NCBI GenBank assembly: GCA_002385885.1
Contig: DGEI01000001.1
Location: 1-8,999, forward strand
Source: Firmicutes bacterium UBA3930
GTDB lineage: Bacteria; Bacillota; Clostridia; Caldicoprobacterales; Caldicoprobacteraceae
Length of the DNA: 8,999 bases
Reading direction: 5' to 3'
The translations under genes and the position numbers were made by a program. The notes beneath the pieces were generated by a model. That model was given only the letters and a program-made list of their open reading frames with translations, was not told where the DNA came from and did no database searches. Positions 1-5,519 of the stretch are shown piece by piece; positions within the stretch are counted from its first letter, which is position 1, and each line of letters begins with the position of its first letter.

Positions 1-98
1 CCGAATCCTCTCTCCAATGGTTCTATTACAAACTTTCCATACCGGTTATCATCGCTCATTTCAACTATCTCGATTTTAGGCTTTTCTATTTCAATCAT
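1..98 (-). CDS. rpoA: RNA polymerase subunit alpha, N-terminal end (partial)
   Basis: The first 32 codons of rpoA, cut by the window edge. The peptide MIEIEKPKIEIVEMSDDNRY continues as GKFVIEPLERGF and is the typical beginning of the alpha N-terminal domain in Firmicutes, just before the conserved GxTLGNSLRRILL region that would follow outside the window. Alpha dimerises to start assembly of RNA polymerase and contacts promoter UP elements and activators through its C-terminal domain. The ATG at 98 follows GAGGAGGG with about 10 nt spacing. Upstream is the largest intergenic gap in the window, containing a hairpin that touches this SD. By standard order rplQ would follow outside the window. 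Confidence 0.95.
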   Translation of the reverse strand, partial: MIEIEKPKIEIVEMSDDNRYGKFVIEPLERGF

Positions 99-111
99 AT
101 AAACAAACCCT

Positions 112-147
112 CCTCATAATATAATTGAACACACATTTATTACGAGG
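112..147 (-). promoter_or_regulatory. Hairpin in the rpsD-rpoA gap reaching into the rpoA SD
   Basis: In the 72-nt gap before rpoA the transcribed strand carries CCTCGTAATA (147-138) and TATTATGAGG (121-112), which pair over ten positions with one G-U. The 16-nt loop can add a short AAT/ATT helix. The 3' arm covers two bases of the rpoA SD core GGAGG (113-109), so folding could lower rpoA translation or mark an RNA processing site. No U-run follows, so it is not an intrinsic terminator. I saw no promoter in this gap. The pairing is read directly from the sequence; any regulatory role is inference. Confidence 0.45.
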
Positions 148-170
148 GCGATATTCTCACACTATATTTA

Positions 171-800
171 TTACTTGGAATAAAGCTCAACAATTAAGTG
201 CTCCTGTATTGGTACATCAATCTCTTCACGAGTCGGCAATGCGTTTACCGTCCCTTCCAGCTTATCGTAATCTACCTGCAGCCATGGAACTACTGCGCCT
301 GCAGGCCCCTGCTCTTTCAAAGCCTTGAAATAATCCATCTGCGAAGCGCTCTTCTCGGCAACAGCAATTGTTTCGCCAACTTCAACCAGATATGAGGGAA
401 TGTTGACCCTCTTTCCATTCACTGTGATATGGCCGTGGCTAACCAGTTGGCGCGCCTGAGCCCGGGAACCGGCAAAACCCATACGATATACTACATTATC
501 AAGTCTTCTCTCCAATAATACCAAAAGGTTTTCACCTGTAACCCCTCTCATACGTTCTGCCATCTCAAAATATCTTTCAAATTGACGTTCCAGGACTCCA
601 TACAATCTTCTGGCCTTTTGCTTTTCCCTAAGCTGAAGGCCATATTCCGAAAGCTTCCTCCTGTTTCTGCCGTGCTGTCCGGGAGCATACTGCCTTCGTG
701 TAATTGCGCATTTATCTGAATAACAGCGTTCACCTTTCAGATACAGCTTTATACCCTCTCGTCGGCAAAGTCGACATACCGAACCTGTATATCTCGCCAT
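171..800 (-). CDS. rpsD: 30S ribosomal protein S4, zinc-binding form
   Basis: A 209-residue primary 16S rRNA-binding protein that nucleates assembly of the 5' domain and, with S3 and S5, surrounds the mRNA entry channel. The N-terminal zinc site is present as C9, C12, C26 and C31 (CRLC, then CYSDKC). The S4 RNA-binding domain spans about residues 97-148 (RRLDNVVYRMGFAGSRAQAR, then VSHGHITVNGKRVNIPSYLV). It ends with REEIDVPIQEHLIVELYSK and two TAA codons. The ATG at 800 follows GGAGGTG with a rather long spacer of about 10-12 nt. The place between rpsK and rpoA is typical of Clostridia and also allows autogenous control as in Escherichia coli, though no S4 target was identified. Confidence 0.98.
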   Translation of the reverse strand: MARYTGSVCRLCRREGIKLYLKGERCYSDKCAITRRQYAPGQHGRNRRKLSEYGLQLREKQKARRLYGVLERQFERYFEMAERMRGVTGENLLVLLERRLDNVVYRMGFAGSRAQARQLVSHGHITVNGKRVNIPSYLVEVGETIAVAEKSASQMDYFKALKEQGPAGAVVPWLQVDYDKLEGTVNALPTREEIDVPIQEHLIVELYSK

Positions 801-832
801 TCTGTATTAACACCTCCAAATATTTGAATAAT

Positions 833-1225
833 TCATACCCTTCTTCGTTTAGGCGGCCGGCAGCCATTGTGAGGTATAGGAGTAACATCCTTTATAAGGC
901 TTACTTCCAGACCGGCAGCCTGTAGAGAACGGATAGCGGCTTCACGCCCTGCGCCGGGACCTTTTACATAAACTTCAACCGATTTTAAGCCGTGTTCCAT
1001 TGCCGCCTTTGCCGCTGTTTCCGCGGCCATCTGAGCCGCAAAAGGAGTGCTCTTCCTTGAACCTCTGAAGCCAAGCGCACCGGCGCTGGACCAGGATATT
1101 GCATTACCATTTACATCTGTTATACTAACGATAGTATTATTAAAAGTAGAACGGATATGTGCAGCACCACGCTCAATATTCTTTTTTTCACGTCGCCTTT
1201 TTGTTCGTCGAACTTGTCTTGCCAT
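833..1225 (-). CDS. rpsK: 30S ribosomal protein S11
   Basis: A 130-residue protein of the S11 family, part of the small-subunit platform near the E-site mRNA, assembled with S6 and S18. It has the basic N-terminal tail (RRTKRRREKKNIERG), then AAHIRSTFNNTIVSITDVNG, and KGPGAGREAAIRSLQAAGLE followed by IKDVTPIPHNGCRPPKRRRV. The conserved Asn-Gly near residue 120 matches the site that is converted to isoaspartate in Escherichia coli S11. The ATG at 1225 is 7 nt after GGAGG, whose run overlaps the rpsM stop. A second ATG 4 nt upstream (1229) is out of frame and opens only 13 codons. The gap to rpsD is 32 nt. Confidence 0.98.
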   Translation of the reverse strand: MARQVRRTKRRREKKNIERGAAHIRSTFNNTIVSITDVNGNAISWSSAGALGFRGSRKSTPFAAQMAAETAAKAAMEHGLKSVEVYVKGPGAGREAAIRSLQAAGLEVSLIKDVTPIPHNGCRPPKRRRV

Positions 1226-1237
1226 TCATGTCCCTCC

Positions 1238-1609
1238 TTACTTCTTCTTTCTAATACCTACAGCACGTCTGGGTCCTTTCCGCGTCCTTGCATTTTGCTT
1301 TGTGCTCTGTCCGCGGACCGGCAAACCCCGTCTGTGTCGGATTCCCCGATAGCATCCTATCTCCATTAAACGTTTGATGTTCATGGCAACTTCCCTTCTC
1401 AAGTCACCTTCAACCTGAACGTTTTTGTCAATATAATCCCTTAATTTAGCAACTTCGGTTTCGGTCAGGTCTCTTACTCTTGTATCGGGATTTACACCCG
1501 TAGCTGCTAAAATTTCATTTGCCTTAGCTCTTCCGATACCATAGATGTAAGTCAAACCAATTTCCACTCGTTTTTCACGAGGAAGATCAATACCGGCAAT
1601 ACGTGCCAT
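1238..1609 (-). CDS. rpsM: 30S ribosomal protein S13
   Basis: A 123-residue protein of usual S13 length, located in the head of the small subunit, where it contacts S19, the P-site tRNA and the large subunit through bridges B1a/B1b. Diagnostic parts are MARIAGIDLPREKRVEIGLT, the helix-hairpin-helix region YIYGIGRAKANEIL, and RLMEIGCYRGIRHRRGLPVR followed by GQSTKQNARTRKGPRR and the basic end KKK. The open frame reaches a GTG at 1615, but the ATG at 1609 has GGAGG seven nt upstream and the family start. In Escherichia coli the alpha operon is repressed by S4 at a pseudoknot before rpsM; the 62-nt gap upstream is the matching place, but I cannot identify that structure. Confidence 0.98.
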   Translation of the reverse strand: MARIAGIDLPREKRVEIGLTYIYGIGRAKANEILAATGVNPDTRVRDLTETEVAKLRDYIDKNVQVEGDLRREVAMNIKRLMEIGCYRGIRHRRGLPVRGQSTKQNARTRKGPRRAVGIRKKK

Positions 1610-1671
1610 TTTCACACCTCCATGCTTTATATTCCCATTATTCCAGTTTTTTTATATTTCAAACTCACGGT

Positions 1672-1785
1672 TTATCCCTGCTTTTGCTTATGTCTGGGAT
1701 TTTCGCATATAACCATTACTTTTCCTTTTCTCTTTATTATTTTGCACTTCTCGCATATAGCCTTAACTGACGGCCGTACCTTCAT
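1672..1785 (-). CDS. rpmJ: 50S ribosomal protein L36, zinc-binding form
   Basis: A 37-residue protein, the usual length of L36, the smallest ribosomal protein. It reads MKVRPSVKAICEKCKIIKRK and continues to the end CENPRHKQKQG. The zinc ligands C11, C14, C27 and H32 are all present, so this is the C+ form. L36 binds 23S rRNA in the large subunit. The ATG at 1785 follows AAGGAGGG with a spacer of about 8 nt, and the TAA stop is at 1674-1672. It sits between infA and rpsM as in most bacteria. The 62 nt after it (1671-1610) are A/T-rich and include a run of seven A on the transcribed strand, but no convincing hairpin before the rpsM SD. Confidence 0.98.
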   Translation of the reverse strand: MKVRPSVKAICEKCKIIKRKGKVMVICENPRHKQKQG

Positions 1786-1801
1786 ACAATATCCCTCCTT
1801 G

Positions 1802-2020
1802 CTATTTAACACGCCATGTAATCCGGCCACGAGTCAAATCATAAGGTGATAGTTCCACAGTAACTTTATCTCCAGGCAATATCCGGATGTAATTCATACG
1901 AAGTTTCCCGGAAATATGCGCTAAAATCTTATGTCCGTTCTCCAGTTCTACTTGAAACATGGCATTGGGCAGTGCTTCAACTACAGTACCCTCAACCTCA
2001 ATTACATCATCCCTGGCCAA
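1802..2020 (-). CDS. infA: Translation initiation factor IF-1
   Basis: A 72-residue OB-fold factor, the exact usual length from the chosen start. IF-1 occupies the A site of the 30S subunit and works with IF-2 and IF-3. The sequence ARDDVIEVEGTVVEALPNAM, then FQVELENGHKILAHISGKLR and LSPYDLTRGRITWRVK, is nearly invariant in the family. The start needs comment: there is no ATG. The longest frame opens at GTG 2029, but only about 2 nt separate it from GGAGG. The TTG at 2020 lies about 10 nt after GGAGG and gives MARDDVIEVEGT, matching the family, so TTG is preferred. The SD overlaps the stop of the KOW gene. The gap to rpmJ is 16 nt. Confidence 0.96.
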   Translation of the reverse strand: MARDDVIEVEGTVVEALPNAMFQVELENGHKILAHISGKLRMNYIRILPGDKVTVELSPYDLTRGRITWRVK

Positions 2021-2034
2021 ACAGCTCACCCCTC

Positions 2035-2322
2035 CTATTCATATCCCATCATTTCCAGGCTTTTTCGTATCTCGGCATCAAAAACTTGTTTTCCGTCATT
2101 TATTTTATCTCTCAAATTATATACCACATCCGGTTTGGCTTCCAGATGTTTTATCTTTTTTTTCTTAGGTTTTTTAATGGATCTGTTTGTTCCATTAGCT
2201 AATAAAACATATTCCTGATCTATCCGTCCTACTATTATAAAAAACTTACCCTTGTCACGTCCTGCTTTAGCTCTTACAACCCTTCCTATCTCAAACTGAT
2301 CGTTATTACCCATGTTACACAC
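2035..2322 (-). CDS. KOW-domain RNA-binding protein, L14e-like (function not established)
   Basis: A 95-residue basic protein. Residues 10-33 (FEIGRVVRAKAGRDKGKFFIIVGR) form a KOW motif, followed by YVLLANGTNRSIKKPKKKKIKHLE, a very basic stretch, and a helical tail. Proteins of this type between map and infA are common in Firmicutes and resemble archaeal and eukaryotic ribosomal L14e, which suggests a role with rRNA or the ribosome; the bacterial function is not settled, as far as I know. The start is uncertain. The GTG at 2322 follows GGAGG by 8 nt and directly adjoins the map stop. An ATG at 2313 (MGNNDQFEIG, 92 residues) has AGGTG at 6 nt. Lys53-Lys56 are encoded by an A-run with a downstream hairpin, described separately. 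Confidence 0.88.
   Translation of the reverse strand: MCNMGNNDQFEIGRVVRAKAGRDKGKFFIIVGRIDQEYVLLANGTNRSIKKPKKKKIKHLEAKPDVVYNLRDKINDGKQVFDAEIRKSLEMMGYE
2126..2163 (-). other. Candidate -1 frameshift element in the KOW gene: A8G run plus hairpin
   Basis: On the transcribed strand eight A (2163-2156) and a G (2155) encode AAA AAA AAG in frame, so the heptamer A AAA AAG (2161-2155) is in the phase used by dnaX-type frameshifting. After a 5-nt spacer (ATAAA) comes the stem ACATCTGG / CCGGATGT, eight pairs including one U-G, with loop AAGCCAAA (2149-2126). A -1 slip would add 12 codons (DKTSGSQTGCGI) and stop at TAA 2119-2117, giving about 68 residues. On the plus strand the stem has a C-A mismatch, so it suits the sense RNA better. 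In-phase A-runs are common in Lys-rich genes, so function is unproven. Confidence 0.4.
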
Positions 2323-3072
2323 CTACGCTTCCTCCGTTAAAATAATAGGCTCATCATCAGTAATAGCTATAGTGTGTTCAAAATGAGCTGACAAACTGCC
2401 GTCCTGTGTCACAACGGTCCATCCGTCATCCAATATAACAACCTGGTCAGTACCCTCGTTTATCATGGGCTCAATAGCCAAGGTCATACCAGGACGCAAG
2501 CGGACACCCTTTCCAGGAGGACCATAGTTGGGTATCTGAGGATCCTCATGCATATTCTGACCTATCCCATGCCCTACAAAAGCCTTGACCACAGAATAAC
2601 CGTTCTTTTCAACATAAGTTCCTATTGCATGGGAAATATCCAAAAGGCGGTATCCGGGCCTGGCATATTCTAACCCGGCGAAAAACGCCTCCTGAGAAAC
2701 TTCTATCAGACGCTGAGCACCAGGCTGCACATCTCCGACCGGATAAGTCCTTGCCGCATCACCATGATATCCGTTGTACATAACGCCTATATCAACGCTG
2801 ATTATGTCCCCGTTCTTAAGCGGAATTGGTCCGGGAATACCATGGATCACCTGTTCATTAATTGAAGTACATATGCTTGCCGGGAAACCATTATATCCTT
2901 TAAATGAAGGAATAGCATTATGACGGTATATATACTCTTCAACAATCCTGTTCAACTCCATGGTTGTAATCCCGGCTTTTATATTCTCAGCAACCAGCGC
3001 ATGAGCTCCGGCTACAAGCCTCCCGGCCGTTCTCATAATTTCCAGCTCGGTCCTTGATTTTATTATTATCAT
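2323..3072 (-). CDS. map: Type I methionine aminopeptidase
   Basis: A 249-residue cytosolic metalloenzyme that removes the initiator Met from new proteins after deformylation. All expected residues of the pita-bread fold are present: H77 (VIHGIPG), D94 (SVDIG), D105 (HGDAARTY), H168 (FVGHGIG), H175, E201 (AIEPM) and E232 (HFEHTIA). D94, D105, H168, E201 and E232 are the two-metal ligands. There is no N-terminal zinc-finger or SH3 extension. The open frame reaches a TTG at 3081, but the ATG at 3072 gives a better family start (MIIIKSRTELEIMRTAG). Its SD (TAAGGG, overlapping the secY stop) is one of the weakest here, so it may rely on secY translation. The expected neighbour adk is absent. Confidence 0.97.
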   Translation of the reverse strand: MIIIKSRTELEIMRTAGRLVAGAHALVAENIKAGITTMELNRIVEEYIYRHNAIPSFKGYNGFPASICTSINEQVIHGIPGPIPLKNGDIISVDIGVMYNGYHGDAARTYPVGDVQPGAQRLIEVSQEAFFAGLEYARPGYRLLDISHAIGTYVEKNGYSVVKAFVGHGIGQNMHEDPQIPNYGPPGKGVRLRPGMTLAIEPMINEGTDQVVILDDGWTVVTQDGSLSAHFEHTIAITDDEPIILTEEA

Positions 3073-3084
3073 AATACACAACCC

Positions 3085-4347
3085 TTATTTCAGGAACCCT
3101 CTGTAGTGCCTCATAAGCATCTGGGCTTCCAGCTGTTTGACTGTTTCAAGGGCTACACCCACTACAATCAGCACGGCCGTTCCGCCAAAATACATTGGTA
3201 TCCCCGATGCGCCTGCTGCAGCTATGGGAACAATGGCTACGGCTGCAAGGAACAGCGAACCCACCAGCGTCATACGGTTTGATATACGCATAAGATATTC
3301 TGCAGTGGGCCTTCCCGGCCTGATTCCCTGTACAAAGCCACCGTACTGCTTCAGGTTGTTTGCAATCTCAACCGGGTTAAATGAAATCTGCGTATAGAAA
3401 AAGGTAAAGAATATAATAAACAGAGCATATAATACCCCATAAAGTACGCCACTCTGGTCAAAATTCTTGTCTACCCAGGCATAGAATCCGGTTCCGGGGA
3501 AAAACTGGGCTATAATCTGCGGTAAGGAAAGGATGGAAACCGCAAATATAATCGGCAGCACCCCGGAGGAGTTAACCTTCATAGGAATATGGGTCGATTG
3601 GCCTCCATACACTTTACGTCCTACAACACGTTTTGAATACTGTACGGGTATCCGCCTTTCGCCGGAATCTACAAATATTACTCCGGTTATCATCACTACA
3701 GCAAATATCAGAATAACAGGCAGGCTCCACGGACTCATTGTTTTTACAACAAATGCAAGCTGCCACAGGGATACAACCGCAATGGGAAGCCTGGATACTA
3801 TGCTGGTAAATATAATAAGCGATATTCCATTTCCTATTCCCTTATCGGTAATCTGTTCTCCCAGCCACATCAGGAAAGCAGTACCGGCAGTCAATGTCAG
3901 AGCCACTACAATATATCCGATAAAGGTCCGGTTTTCCAATGCATTCTGGGCAAGGCCATAGGTAATACCAATTGCCTGCACAAAGGCAAGTATAACAGTC
4001 AGATACCGGGAATACTGTGCTATTTTCTTTCGCCCTTCTTCTCCTTCTTTAGCCAGCTGCTCAAGCCTTGGAATAGCTACCGTAAGCAGATTCATAATAA
4101 TTGATGAATTGATGTAAGGAGTTATACCCATTGCAAACACGGTAAAGTTGGCAAAAGCACCTCCGGATATAATATCCAGGAGCCCCAACAGAGTATTTGT
4201 GCTGACCAATTCCTGCATATAGCTGCTGTCAATACCGGGGACAGGAATAAAGCTTCCCAGCCTGTACACAAAAAGCATTAACAGCGTATATATTATTTTT
4301 TTCCTCAGGTCTTCTATCTTCCAGGCACTTTTAAAGGTGTTTAACAT
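3085..4347 (-). CDS. secY: Protein translocase subunit SecY
   Basis: A 420-residue integral membrane protein, the central pore of the SecYEG channel that moves proteins across or into the cytoplasmic membrane. Ten hydrophobic segments are visible at about residues 18-37, 69-91, 114-133, 143-163, 171-189, 208-227, 258-281, 301-320, 359-378 and 386-402. Signature regions are GGAFANFTVFAMGITPYINS (62-81, plug and TM2) and FLMWLGEQITDKGIGNGISL (158-177). The basic cytosolic loops carry QYSKRVVGRKVYGG and FVQGIRPGRPTAEYL, where SecA and ribosomes bind. It ends LMRHYRGFLK. The ATG at 4347 lies 7 nt after GAGGTG. The next gene is map, without the adk usually found between them. Confidence 0.98.
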   Translation of the reverse strand: MLNTFKSAWKIEDLRKKIIYTLLMLFVYRLGSFIPVPGIDSSYMQELVSTNTLLGLLDIISGGAFANFTVFAMGITPYINSSIIMNLLTVAIPRLEQLAKEGEEGRKKIAQYSRYLTVILAFVQAIGITYGLAQNALENRTFIGYIVVALTLTAGTAFLMWLGEQITDKGIGNGISLIIFTSIVSRLPIAVVSLWQLAFVVKTMSPWSLPVILIFAVVMITGVIFVDSGERRIPVQYSKRVVGRKVYGGQSTHIPMKVNSSGVLPIIFAVSILSLPQIIAQFFPGTGFYAWVDKNFDQSGVLYGVLYALFIIFFTFFYTQISFNPVEIANNLKQYGGFVQGIRPGRPTAEYLMRISNRMTLVGSLFLAAVAIVPIAAAGASGIPMYFGGTAVLIVVGVALETVKQLEAQMLMRHYRGFLK

Positions 4348-4348
4348 T

Positions 4349-4789
4349 TTATATCACCTCTGCCTTTCCCCCAACGGCTTCGATCTTTTCCTGGGCTGCT
4401 TTGCTAAACTTATGGGCTTTAACCGTAAGGTTCTTTGTCAGCTCGCCATCACCCAATATTTTAACCCCATCATTTACCTTCTTAATAATTCCTTTATCCC
4501 TTAAAAGATCGGGGGTAATAACTGTACCAGGTTCAAAAATTTCCAGATCACCAACATTAACTATGGCATATACTTTGGCAAAGATATTTGTAAAACCTCT
4601 TTTTGGAATACGCCTGCTCAACGGCATCTGTCCGCCTTCAAATCCCGGACGAACTCCACCACCGCTCCTGGCTTTCTGTCCCTTGTGTCCACGGCCGGCT
4701 GTTTTGCCAAGGCCGGAACCAATTCCCCTTCCCTTACGTTTAGGTGCAATTCTCGAGCCTTCAGGAGCTCTAAGTTCATGCAATTTCAC
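4349..4789 (-). CDS. rplO: 50S ribosomal protein L15
   Basis: A protein of 146 residues from the chosen start, the usual L15 length. L15 is a late-assembly protein whose long Gly/Arg/Lys-rich N-terminal tail threads through 23S rRNA. The tail is clear: KRKGRGIGSGLGKTAGRGHK (about residues 18-37), then SGGGVRPGFEGGQMPLSRR and PKRGFTN. The longest frame opens at a GTG at 4798, which overlaps the SD. The GTG at 4789 has AGGAGGT seven nt upstream and gives MKLHELRAPEGS, the family start, so it is preferred. The gene ends one nt before secY, and the secY SD (GAGGTG) lies in its last codons, which predicts tight coupling. Confidence 0.97.
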   Translation of the reverse strand: MKLHELRAPEGSRIAPKRKGRGIGSGLGKTAGRGHKGQKARSGGGVRPGFEGGQMPLSRRIPKRGFTNIFAKVYAIVNVGDLEIFEPGTVITPDLLRDKGIIKKVNDGVKILGDGELTKNLTVKAHKFSKAAQEKIEAVGGKAEVI

Positions 4790-4804
4790 CTGATACACCT
4801 CCTT

Positions 4805-4990
4805 TTATTCCTCAATTTCTTCAACATTCACCAAATGTTGTACTTTTTTTATCATACCGCGTATCACCGGGGTATCTTCATGAATCTTTTCGCTACCTAT
4901 CCTCTTCAGGCCCAGGGCCTTCATGGTCCCAATCTGGTCGTTCCTACAGCCAATAGTACTTCGAACTTGTCTTACTTTTAATTTGGCCAT
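4805..4990 (-). CDS. rpmD: 50S ribosomal protein L30
   Basis: A 61-residue L30, a small ferredoxin-like protein on the solvent side of the large subunit that binds 23S rRNA. The pattern KVRQVRSTIGCRNDQIGTMK followed by ALGLKRIGSE and the end VIRGMIKKVQHLVNVEEIEE fits the bacterial family in length and spacing. The ATG at 4990 is preceded by AAGGGGG, which overlaps the rpsE stop. An ATG immediately followed by TGA lies in frame 9 nt upstream (4999) and cannot be the start. Near the 3' end the codons for Lys48-Lys49 form a run of seven A followed by a 7-bp hairpin, described separately. The gap to rplO is 15 nt. Confidence 0.97.
   Translation of the reverse strand: MAKLKVRQVRSTIGCRNDQIGTMKALGLKRIGSEKIHEDTPVIRGMIKKVQHLVNVEEIEE
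4822..4850 (-). other. A7 run plus 7-bp hairpin inside rpmD
   Basis: On the transcribed strand, seven A (4850-4844) are followed after three nt (GTA) by CAACATT, the loop TGGTG and AATGTTG, a perfect 7-bp stem with a 5-nt loop (4840-4822). The A-run falls on the reading frame as A AAA AAA, the phase needed for a -1 slip. Such a slip would stop after seven more codons and give a 56-residue product instead of 61. Read on the other strand, the same bases are a hairpin followed by TAC and seven T, which resembles a weak intrinsic terminator for antisense RNA. The stem is AT-rich and may be chance. Confidence 0.35.
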
Positions 4991-5005
4991 CAGTCACATA
5001 CCCCC

Positions 5006-5506
5006 TTAACCTAAGATCTCTTCAACTTTTTTTCCGCGTAGTCTGGCTACATCTTCAGCGGTCTTTAATCTTGAAAGGCCCTCTATTACTGCATATACCA
5101 TGTTTATGGGATTATTTGAGCCTATTGACTTTGTTAAGATATCACGAATACCGGCAAGCTCCATCACAGCACGCACAGGTCCGCCTGCAATAACACCTGT
5201 ACCCTCACTCGCCGGCAGCATGAGCACCTTTCCTGAACCAAATTCGCCAATTACATCATGAGGAATAGTAGTATTAACAATGGGAACTTTAATCATCTGC
5301 TTTTTCGCACTCTCAACGCCCTTTCTGATGGCATCGGGAATCTCAGCAGCCTTTCCAAGTCCCACTCCTACATGTCCGTTCTCGTCACCTACAACAACAA
5401 CAGTGCTGAACCTGAAATTTTTTCCTCCCTTAACAACTTTCGATACGCGATTTATGCTTACAACCCGTTCTTTTAGGTCTAATGTACTTGCATCTATTCG
5501 CTGCAT
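5006..5506 (-). CDS. rpsE: 30S ribosomal protein S5
   Basis: A 166-residue protein with an N-terminal double-stranded-RNA-binding-like domain (about residues 11-75, including VVKGGKNFRFSTVVVVGDEN and GHVGVGLGKAAEIP) and a C-terminal domain with GTGVIAGGPVRAVMELAGI. S5 sits at the mRNA entry site with S3 and S4 and affects decoding accuracy; spectinomycin-resistance changes are known in its N-terminal loop around the KGG segment. The start is the ATG at 5506, about 8 nt after GGAGG. Another ATG lies 4 nt upstream and out of frame (5510), opening a 26-codon frame and very close to the SD. The rpmD SD overlaps this gene's stop codon. Confidence 0.98.
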   Translation of the reverse strand: MQRIDASTLDLKERVVSINRVSKVVKGGKNFRFSTVVVVGDENGHVGVGLGKAAEIPDAIRKGVESAKKQMIKVPIVNTTIPHDVIGEFGSGKVLMLPASEGTGVIAGGPVRAVMELAGIRDILTKSIGSNNPINMVYAVIEGLSRLKTAEDVARLRGKKVEEILG

Positions 5507-5519
5507 GCATTACCCTCCT

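Noticed and set aside
99..170. Possible promoter for rpoA in the 72-nt gap
   Set aside because: TATATT-like sequences occur, but no acceptable -35 box lies at 16-18 nt. The A/T richness alone is not enough.
548..733. Minus-strand 61-codon frame inside rpsD
   Set aside because: It is an alternative frame within the well-supported S4 gene, without an SD or recognisable domain.
1181..1187. In-phase A AAA AAG heptamer in rpsK
   Set aside because: It encodes Lys14-Lys15 in the basic tail, a -1 slip stops after two codons, and I see no clear hairpin at a suitable distance. It serves as a reminder that the motif alone is common here.
1610..1671. S4 autoregulatory pseudoknot before rpsM
   Set aside because: The position fits the Escherichia coli site, but I could not find convincing paired elements in this A/T-rich gap.
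3533..3961. Long plus-strand open frame of 142 codons opposite secY
   Set aside because: It lies wholly antisense to SecY, which has clear family signatures, has no SD or domain of its own, and is explained by the codon pattern of the minus-strand gene. All other plus-strand frames were dismissed for the same reason.
4994..4999. ATG-TGA minimal frame 9 nt before rpmD
   Set aside because: It directly follows the G-run of the SD, too close for initiation, so it is probably without effect.
5027..5033. In-phase A AAA AAA heptamer near the end of rpsE
   Set aside because: There is no usable hairpin downstream and a -1 slip stops after one codon.
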